From NCBI GenBank assembly GCA_024654605.1, contig JANLHH010000037.1, forward strand, positions 1-5,996: a stretch of DNA of 5,996 bases, in the 5' to 3' direction. A model generated the notes under the pieces. That model made no database searches. It had not been told where the DNA came from and was given only the letters and a program-made list of their open reading frames with translations. Both the position numbers and the translations under genes were made by a program. Positions within the stretch are counted from its first letter, which is position 1. Each line of letters opens with the position of its first letter. This stretch comes from Patescibacteria group bacterium (lineage in GTDB: Bacteria; Patescibacteriota; Minisyncoccia; Phycocordibacterales; JANLHH01). Positions 1 to 4,403 of the stretch are shown in pieces.

Positions 1-147
1 CTGCGCAATAACCTTTTCTACTGCGATGATGAATTTCCGGCTACAAACAATTCATCGCTCGTCAATGAATACGCTGTATTCACCTCCTCGCGCTTCGTTG
101 TTTTCGCTCGAAAATTCATCATCTCGTTACGAAAAATTATTGCGCGG
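1..147. repeat. Large imperfect palindrome centred on base 74
   Basis: Several complementary blocks share the same centre. GCGCAATAA (3-11) pairs with TTATTGCGC (137-145), GATGATGAATTT (25-36) with AAATTCATCATC (112-123), AAACAA (45-50) with TTGTTT (98-103), and TGAATAC (66-72) with GTATTCA (76-82) around a 3-nt loop. About two thirds of positions pair by hand count, plus some G-T pairs. Bases 1 and 147 can still pair, so the palindrome may continue left of the window. Frame 1 is open from base 1 to a TAG at 154-156, but the concentric symmetry explains the sequence better than a protein end. It could be a structured RNA, a palindromic intergenic repeat or a decayed element. Confidence 0.8.
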
Positions 148-224
148 GGGGTCTAGAGTTTTCATGGTGTGCGCGGTAGCACATTCGCTCTGCCACGTGG
201 AGTAACGCCATTGCTTACGCTCGG

Positions 225-253
225 TTGCTTTTTTAAAATAAATGCGGTATAAT
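225..253 (+). promoter_or_regulatory. Promoter upstream of tRNA-fMet
   Basis: A perfect -10 box TATAAT (248-253) lies 17 bp downstream of a weak -35-like TTGCTT (225-230). The predicted start is near 260, about 40 nt before the tRNA, which is a normal leader for a processed tRNA. The flanking GGTATAAT octamer recurs in front of the large gene at 870-877. Confidence 0.6.
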
Positions 254-261
254 TCTCTTAT

Positions 262-283
262 AAAACGCTATAAGGCGTTTTTT
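262..283 (+). terminator. Terminator-like hairpin in the tRNA-fMet leader
   Basis: AAAACGC (262-268) pairs with GCGTTTT (275-281) around a 6-nt loop, and six T run from 278 to 283. This has the layout of a short intrinsic terminator, but it lies between the predicted promoter and the tRNA. It could end transcription arriving from upstream, act as a leaky attenuator, or simply be a leader hairpin. The stem is short and AT-rich, so its strength is uncertain. Confidence 0.45.
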
Positions 284-301
284 ATCTGTAAAAGCATGTA
301 T

Positions 302-372
302 CGCGGGGTGGAGGAGTGGTACCTCACGAGGCTCATAACCTTGAGACGCCGGTTCGAGTCCGGCCCCCGCAA
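302..372 (+). tRNA. Initiator tRNA-fMet (anticodon CAT)
   Basis: A full cloverleaf folds: acceptor 302-308/365-371, D stem 311-314/322-325, anticodon stem 327-331/339-343 with loop CTCATAA (332-338), and T stem 348-352/360-364 with TTCGAGT loop. Base C302 faces A371, the unpaired 1-72 position that marks bacterial initiator tRNA. The D stem carries A11-U24, another initiator signature. The three-GC-pair anticodon stem hallmark is altered, with A329-T341 replacing the first G-C. No CCA is encoded: the discriminator A372 is followed by CAA, so a CCA-adding enzyme is needed. The D loop and variable loop are short, giving 71 nt. Confidence 0.95.
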
Positions 373-385
373 CAAATTGTAGGAG

Positions 386-420
386 GAAAGTAAAAGTCGC
401 ACTATGCGGCTTTTACTTTC
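386..420 (+). terminator. Hairpin / probable terminator after tRNA-fMet
   Basis: GAAAGTAAAAGTCGC (386-400) pairs with GCGGCTTTTACTTTC (406-420) over 15 positions with one T-G wobble and a 5-nt loop ACTAT. The 3' arm carries CTTTTACTTT, so the core AAAAGTCGC/GCGGCTTTT can act as an intrinsic terminator with the U-run inside the long stem. No further T-tract follows. The hairpin lies 14 nt after the tRNA, suggesting that tRNA-fMet is transcribed separately from the next tRNA. Confidence 0.65.
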
Positions 421-494
421 AAAAGAGAACCGAGTGTGTTATTTTAGAAGCTGTGTTGTCGGGACGCAGTTATATTGGTAATGTAATACCATAT

Positions 495-568
495 GTCGGC
501 GTAGCTCAGTTGGTTAGAGCGTGGGACTCATAAGCCCAAGGTCGGAGGTTCGATTCCTCCCGCCGACA
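495..568 (+). tRNA. tRNA with CAT anticodon (elongator Met or Ile2)
   Basis: Acceptor GTCGGCG (495-501) pairs with CGCCGAC (561-567). The D stem is 504-507/517-520, the anticodon stem 522-526/534-538 with loop CTCATAA (527-533), and the T stem 544-548/556-560 with loop TTCGATT. The first acceptor pair is G-C, so this is not the initiator. A CAT anticodon can be elongator Met or, if C34 becomes lysidine, Ile reading AUA; sequence alone does not decide. The pair closing the anticodon loop is A526-G534, a mismatch where A-U is usual. CCA is not encoded (A568 then CAA). I see no clear promoter in 421-494. Confidence 0.93.
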
Positions 569-571
569 CAA
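551..571 (+). repeat. tRNA 3'-end repeat, copy 1 (inside the tRNA)
   Basis: This 21-nt stretch covers the T-loop end, T stem, acceptor 3' arm and following CAA of the second CAT tRNA. It recurs in the same orientation at 685-705 with 18 of 21 bases identical, including the terminal CCGACACAA. Confidence 0.6.
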
Positions 572-582
572 GGTGGAGGTGA

Positions 583-684
583 GCGAGCAAACTGCTTTGC
601 TCGCGCGAGGAATCGAAAGCCGGAACATGTCGCCGTTGGCGACAGTGAGGCGGGGTCGCAGGTTTGCGAAACAAAACCTGTGAC
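583..684 (+). other. Spacer with three consecutive hairpins
   Basis: The spacer between the second and third tRNAs folds into three local hairpins. GCGAGCAAA (583-591) pairs with TTTGCTCGC (596-604) around CTGC. TGTCGCC (628-634) pairs with GGCGACA (638-644) around GTT. GTCGCAGGTTT (655-665) pairs with AAACCTGTGAC (674-684), with one G-T wobble and an 8-nt loop. None has a T-tract, so they are not ordinary terminators. In addition, GAGGAATCGAA (607-617) is the exact complement of 549-559 in the T arm of the upstream tRNA. No RNA family is recognised. It may be a processing spacer, a small RNA or a remnant of an inserted element. Confidence 0.55.
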
Positions 685-705
685 CGATTCTTGCCACCGA
701 CACAA
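685..705 (+). repeat. tRNA 3'-end repeat, copy 2
   Basis: Imperfect direct copy (18 of 21) of 551-571, the 3' end of the upstream tRNA, ending one base before tRNA-Asp starts. No matching 5' half is visible, so it is not a functional tRNA. An attachment-site remnant or a partial tRNA duplication would both give this pattern. Confidence 0.6.
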
Positions 706-706
706 T

Positions 707-783
707 GCGGCCGTAGCTCAACTGGTTAGAGCACTCGCCTGTCACGCGAGAGGTTGCCGGTTCAAGTCCGGTCGGCCGCGCCA
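707..783 (+). tRNA. tRNA-Asp (anticodon GTC)
   Basis: Acceptor GCGGCCG (707-713) pairs with CGGCCGC (773-779). The D stem is 716-719/729-732, the anticodon stem 734-738/746-750 with loop CTGTCAC (739-745, anticodon GTC), and the T stem 756-760/768-772 with TTCAAGT loop. The discriminator is G780, as expected for Asp, and CCA is encoded at 781-783. The two upstream tRNAs lack an encoded CCA. It is followed within 10 nt by an intrinsic terminator, so it ends the cluster. Confidence 0.97.
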
Positions 784-790
784 TATCATA

Positions 791-826
791 AACCGGAATA
801 TCTTTTGATATTCCGGTTTTGTTTTT
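791..826 (+). terminator. Intrinsic terminator after tRNA-Asp
   Basis: AACCGGAATATC (791-802) pairs perfectly with GATATTCCGGTT (807-818) around a TTTT loop, followed by a T-rich tail to 826. It separates the tRNA cluster from the glycosidase genes. Confidence 0.92.
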
Positions 827-868
827 GTGGAGAACTGTGGAAATCTAAGCTAAAAGCAAAGAGTAAAA

Positions 869-877
869 TGGTATAAT
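869..877 (+). promoter_or_regulatory. Extended -10 promoter of the glycosidase pair
   Basis: TGGTATAAT is a perfect TGn-TATAAT extended -10 element. No good -35 is seen at 16-18 bp upstream, as is typical for extended -10 promoters. Only 12 bases (878-889, A-rich, no Shine-Dalgarno) separate it from the ATG at 890. Transcription would begin around 884, leaving a leader of a few bases or none. Confidence 0.6.
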
Positions 878-889
878 AAAAAAATAACC

Positions 890-3800
890 ATGACTAGAAA
901 AGTCACTACTTTCCAGGTATTTTTTAACATACTCCTTTCGGTACTTTTCTTGCCTGCAATAGCAGGCGCCGCCACCGTCTCTGACCTTGAGTCGCGCATT
1001 GCGGAACTCCTCCAACAATTTCAAGCTCTTCAGAGCGAACTTGATGCCGCCAAAAATACCACACAAACAAGCTCGCCTCTTCCTGTCACACCAACTCCAT
1101 CACCGCAAAAAACCACTCCATCCTTCACTCCATTCAACACCTTCCTCCACAAAGGATCAGAAGGACCCGAAGTCGCTAATCTCCAGCGCTTTCTCGCTCA
1201 ATACCCCGATATCTATCCCGAAGCGGTCATCTCCGGTTACTACGGCGATCTCACCGAATCTGCCGTCAAACGCTTCCAACGAACGTATGAGATCGTTTCA
1301 ACCGGCGCACCTACTGTCACAGGCTACGGGCTCCTCGGTATTCGCACGAGAGCAAAATTAAACGAATTGAACGAACAAAACGCGGCAAAAGCAAAAGCAG
1401 TCGTTGCCTCCACACCACCTTCCACCACTGTGCCGCCAAGCGTCGCATCAGGAACGTTATCCTCACCATCTCAATTTCTCCGCAAAGGTTCTGAAGGAGC
1501 CGAAGTCACTAAACTCCAGCAATATCTTGCGAAAGACCCCGCCCTCTATCCCGAAGGCACCATCTCCGGCTATTTTGGTGTACTCACTGAAGCCGCTATC
1601 AAACGCTTCCAGCAAAAATATGGCATTGTTTCCGCGGGTACACCCGAATCTACCGGTTATGGAATGGTGGGTCCGAAGACAAGAGCGAAACTCAATGAAT
1701 TAATGGGAGGAGATACCACTACCACCACACCGTCTCAAACGACCACACCCAATGCAAACAACACGACTCCTTCAATACAGATCACGGCAAAAACCACTGC
1801 CAGTCTCTCCGAGAGCGTTTCGTTCACCGCGCAGACTGCCGATGACGGTCGGCCGTTTGGCACACTCACCATTACCTGGAGCAAGATAGACGGCCCCGGC
1901 ACCGTGACATTCTCAAACACGCGCACCGCCAACACAGCAGTCTCTTTCTCTGAAACCGGCAGGTATCACATCAAGGCAACCGTCAGTGATGGCGTATTAT
2001 CCGCAGGTGATACCATAGCTATTGATATCACATCCGCTTCCACTCCGACCGATCCAGCGACCACGACTCCTCCCACCTCCACCCCAACACTCACTTTCTC
2101 TGCCACTCCTACTTCCATCACGAAAGGTGCAACAGTCATGCTCACCTGGGTCTCCACGAATGTTTCCACTTGCACCGCCTCAAGCGGTTGGTCCGGATCT
2201 AAAGCCGCGAGTGGCTCGGCTACGCTCTCTCCCACCCAAACCACCACCTATATACTTTCGTGTGCCGGCACTGGAGGAAACACTGTGGCGAAAGAGGTTG
2301 TGGTAACCGTAACGGCAGCAACGACCAATTCCCAAACACCCTACAGTGGCACCGCAATCTCTCTGCCAGGCACGATACAGGCAGAACATTTTGATAAAGA
2401 CGGCGAAGGAATTGCCTACCATGATACTAGCACCGCCAACAATGGCGGTGCATTTCGCACAACCGAAGGCGTGGATATTCAAACGACAGAAGACTCTACC
2501 GGCTCCTATGATGTCGGTTGGACAGAAGGAGGAGAGTGGCTTGAGTACAGCGTGAATGTCACGACTGCAGGTACGTATGTGCTTGATGCCCGTGTCGCCT
2601 CCAATGGAGCAGGCGGCACATTCCATGTGGAGATGGACGACACCGATATTACCGGATCCATGACAGTTCCCGATACCGGCGACTGGCAGAGCTGGACGAC
2701 CATTACCTCTCCCTCATTCTCTCTCACGGCAGGTTCTCATATCCTTCGCCTTGCGATGGAAACGAGCAGTGCAGTGACGCAAAGTATTGCGAATTTCAAT
2801 TTTCTAACCATCCGTGTGCCGGGAAGCGCGCCTGCGCCGACGCTCACACTCTCCGCAAATCCCACAAACGTCTCATCAGGCAGTCAATCTACCCTCACCT
2901 GGTCCACCACGAATGCCACTTCATGTACCGCAAGCGGCGGATGGAGCGGAACGAAAGCAACAAATAGTACGAGCTCGATTACTCCCGATCAGACGACTAC
3001 GTACACACTCGCTTGCACGGGAACAGGCGGCAGTGTCACTAAATCAGTCACCGTATCTGTGGCAACTACGCCTCCGTCTAATCAAAACGGATTGGAGCGT
3101 TCTGGTAGATGGTTTACGTATGATGGTCAGCCGACTTATCTGGTGGGATTTGATGCCCAGCAGTTGGCGACTGATCCGGCAATCGACTACGTGGAGGCGT
3201 TGGATCTTATGGCACAGAATCAAATTAACAAAGTGCGCATTTGGACTTATGTCTGGTTCGGAAACCCATCTGGAGCATTTACGCCGTGGGTCAGGGATGC
3301 TAATGGACGACACGATTTGGACCAATGGAATCCGGCCTATTGGGACCGAGTGAGGGACTTCCTTGCCAAGGCGCGAGATCGGAAGATCGTCGTCGAAATA
3401 TCCATCTTTGCTCCATATCCGGCAGCCGACTGGTGGTGGCCAGATTCGGACAAGCAGGTTGCGTGGAACAAAGATTTTAATACCAATGGTGCATTTTCTA
3501 CAAACTCCAGCGGTCATTTCCAGCCAGAATTTTTTGATTTAAATTATGACGAACTTTCTACGAGCGGGAAAACCCTGAAAGATTACCAGCAGGCCTTGGT
3601 GGACAAGGTGGTAACTGAATTCGGAGGCTACAAGAATGCCTATTTTGAGGTCATGAACGAGTTCGGCACGTACGGACTTGACGTTGGGACTTGGTATCCA
3701 TGGCAACTGAATTGGTCTAGAAGACTTGATGCCACGAGTTCACGTCAGGTTGCGGTCTATACTGGTGGTGGGGGCGAGAGTTGGCGGCCAGATCTTTATC

Positions 3801-4402
3801 AGGATGAGTCGTCGATTGATGTGCTGACGATTCGCTCGCTCGGTTCGCCACAGCAGATTTCCGACATGCTCCATTCGATACAGCTCAAAGGTAAAGCAAT
3901 CTCGCTCAACGAGACGACAGGAGACTTCCGTGTGGATCTGGAGACGCATATGCGCTACGCGTGGGGGATGTTCATGTCGGGCGGGCACGTGGGACTCTAC
4001 GATGGCCCGAACCAGGTGGGCGATGCGGGTTGGATAGCGGGAGCAGAGCGACTCAAAGCGCTTCGCACGGTTGCGGAGGCAGCTAATTTTTCTACACTCT
4101 CCCCAGTTGATAGCGGCGGCAACGAATATGATTCTCTCGTTTCGGACGGTCCGGGAAGCGATTGGCAAGTGATGGCAAACCCCGGCTCAACATACCTCGC
4201 ATATTTCTGGGGAAATAAATCAAACACAAGCGTAAAAATAAATATTTCTTCTGGAAATTATTCGTACACATGGTATGATGCACGAGATGCCGAAGTGCTT
4301 GGAAGTGGCTCGGTGAGCGGAGGTACTAATGTATCAATCTCTGCACCTCCTTCTTCAACATGGAACGGTACTGCAGGACTGGTGCTTGTTGTGAAAAAGT
4401 AA
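890..4402 (+). CDS. Secreted modular glycoside hydrolase: 2x PG-binding, PKD, 2x Ig-like, CBM6, GH-A-type barrel
   Basis: Complete 1170-aa exported enzyme, likely wall-tethered and acting on an extracellular polysaccharide. Signal peptide 1-27 (TRK n-region, cleavage AGA|ATV), coiled coil about 30-56, then Pro/Thr/Ser linkers between modules. PG_binding_1 copies lie at 85-160 and 196-271. A PKD-like domain (295-380, GPGTVTFS and VSDG motifs) precedes Ig-like A (398-476), CBM6 (about 486-643, AEHFD and GWTEGGEWLEY) and Ig-like B (649-726). The catalytic module (about 735-1080) looks like a clan GH-A barrel: VRIW (R783, strand 2), EVMNEFG with N923-E924 as probable acid/base, and SLNETTG with E1008 as candidate nucleophile. 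The end (1088-1170) is a beta domain resembling those after DUF4038/GH140-type barrels. Family and substrate are not assigned. The start is fixed by the signal peptide; there is no Shine-Dalgarno. All four cysteines lie in the Ig-like copies. The next gene starts one base after the TAA. Confidence 0.95.
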   Translation: MTRKVTTFQVFFNILLSVLFLPAIAGAATVSDLESRIAELLQQFQALQSELDAAKNTTQTSSPLPVTPTPSPQKTTPSFTPFNTFLHKGSEGPEVANLQRFLAQYPDIYPEAVISGYYGDLTESAVKRFQRTYEIVSTGAPTVTGYGLLGIRTRAKLNELNEQNAAKAKAVVASTPPSTTVPPSVASGTLSSPSQFLRKGSEGAEVTKLQQYLAKDPALYPEGTISGYFGVLTEAAIKRFQQKYGIVSAGTPESTGYGMVGPKTRAKLNELMGGDTTTTTPSQTTTPNANNTTPSIQITAKTTASLSESVSFTAQTADDGRPFGTLTITWSKIDGPGTVTFSNTRTANTAVSFSETGRYHIKATVSDGVLSAGDTIAIDITSASTPTDPATTTPPTSTPTLTFSATPTSITKGATVMLTWVSTNVSTCTASSGWSGSKAASGSATLSPTQTTTYILSCAGTGGNTVAKEVVVTVTAATTNSQTPYSGTAISLPGTIQAEHFDKDGEGIAYHDTSTANNGGAFRTTEGVDIQTTEDSTGSYDVGWTEGGEWLEYSVNVTTAGTYVLDARVASNGAGGTFHVEMDDTDITGSMTVPDTGDWQSWTTITSPSFSLTAGSHILRLAMETSSAVTQSIANFNFLTIRVPGSAPAPTLTLSANPTNVSSGSQSTLTWSTTNATSCTASGGWSGTKATNSTSSITPDQTTTYTLACTGTGGSVTKSVTVSVATTPPSNQNGLERSGRWFTYDGQPTYLVGFDAQQLATDPAIDYVEALDLMAQNQINKVRIWTYVWFGNPSGAFTPWVRDANGRHDLDQWNPAYWDRVRDFLAKARDRKIVVEISIFAPYPAADWWWPDSDKQVAWNKDFNTNGAFSTNSSGHFQPEFFDLNYDELSTSGKTLKDYQQALVDKVVTEFGGYKNAYFEVMNEFGTYGLDVGTWYPWQLNWSRRLDATSSRQVAVYTGGGGESWRPDLYQDESSIDVLTIRSLGSPQQISDMLHSIQLKGKAISLNETTGDFRVDLETHMRYAWGMFMSGGHVGLYDGPNQVGDAGWIAGAERLKALRTVAEAANFSTLSPVDSGGNEYDSLVSDGPGSDWQVMANPGSTYLAYFWGNKSNTSVKINISSGNYSYTWYDARDAEVLGSGSVSGGTNVSISAPPSSTWNGTAGLVLVVKK
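1142..1369 (+). repeat. PG-binding module, copy 1 (gene 1)
   Basis: Encodes residues 85-160, a 76-residue PG_binding_1 unit with HKGSEG, GYYGDLTESAVKRFQ and TRAKLNEL motifs. Before the final GxKTRA-type helix it has a short insert ending GYG. By hand count about 65% identical to copy 2, making it the most divergent of the three. Confidence 0.85.
1475..1702 (+). repeat. PG-binding module, copy 2 (gene 1)
   Basis: Encodes residues 196-271, again 76 residues (RKGSEG, LTEAAIKRFQQK, STGYG, GPKTRAKLNEL). It is closer to the copy in the downstream gene (about 58 of 76 identical) than to its own neighbour, copy 1. Confidence 0.85.
2081..2317 (+). repeat. Ig-like repeat type A (gene 1)
   Basis: Encodes residues 398-476. 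The type A signature is STCTA...GWSGSKAASGSA and a late AKE. Cysteines C428 and C458 are 30 apart, probably a disulfide. Its nearest relative here is the first Ig-like repeat of the downstream gene. Confidence 0.8.
2834..3067 (+). repeat. Ig-like repeat type B (gene 1)
   Basis: Encodes residues 649-726, with SCTASGGWSG and a KSVTVSV end. Cysteines C679 and C709 are 30 apart. It corresponds to the second Ig-like repeat of the downstream gene and is separated from type A here by the CBM6 module. Confidence 0.8.
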
Positions 4403-4403
4403 T

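Noticed and set aside
1..156. Open frame 1 ending at TAG 154-156, possible C-terminus of an upstream protein
   Set aside because: The stretch is a concentric palindrome, the predicted peptide has no recognisable family features, and it is cut by the window edge. It is kept as a repeat.
471..489. TATATT or TAATAC as -10 box for the second CAT tRNA
   Set aside because: TATATT has no -35 at a suitable distance, and TAATAC lies too close to the tRNA 5' end. I could not support a promoter here.
506..808. Open frames on both strands over the tRNA cluster (about 63-95 codons)
   Set aside because: They run through two tRNA genes. Peptides such as NRTSDLGLMSPTL are the familiar antisense-tRNA artefact.
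845..1066. Minus-strand frame overlapping the first gene's start
   Set aside because: It is antisense to the promoter and signal peptide region of a well-supported gene and shows no family features.
3044..3517. Minus-strand frame of 157 codons opposite the glycosidase barrel
   Set aside because: The other strand codes for a conserved barrel. This frame shows no domain or start signal and is a shadow.
4271..4279. TGGTATGAT, an extended -10-like match upstream of the second gene
   Set aside because: It encodes part of the TWYDA motif in the first protein, departs from consensus and has no -35. The one-base gene junction makes a separate promoter unnecessary.
4319..4394. GGAGG (4319-4323) with a 21-codon frame (ATG 4329 to TGA 4392-4394) just before the second gene
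   Set aside because: It lies out of frame inside the first gene, and the peptide looks random. It could deliver ribosomes near ATG 4404, but nothing supports that.
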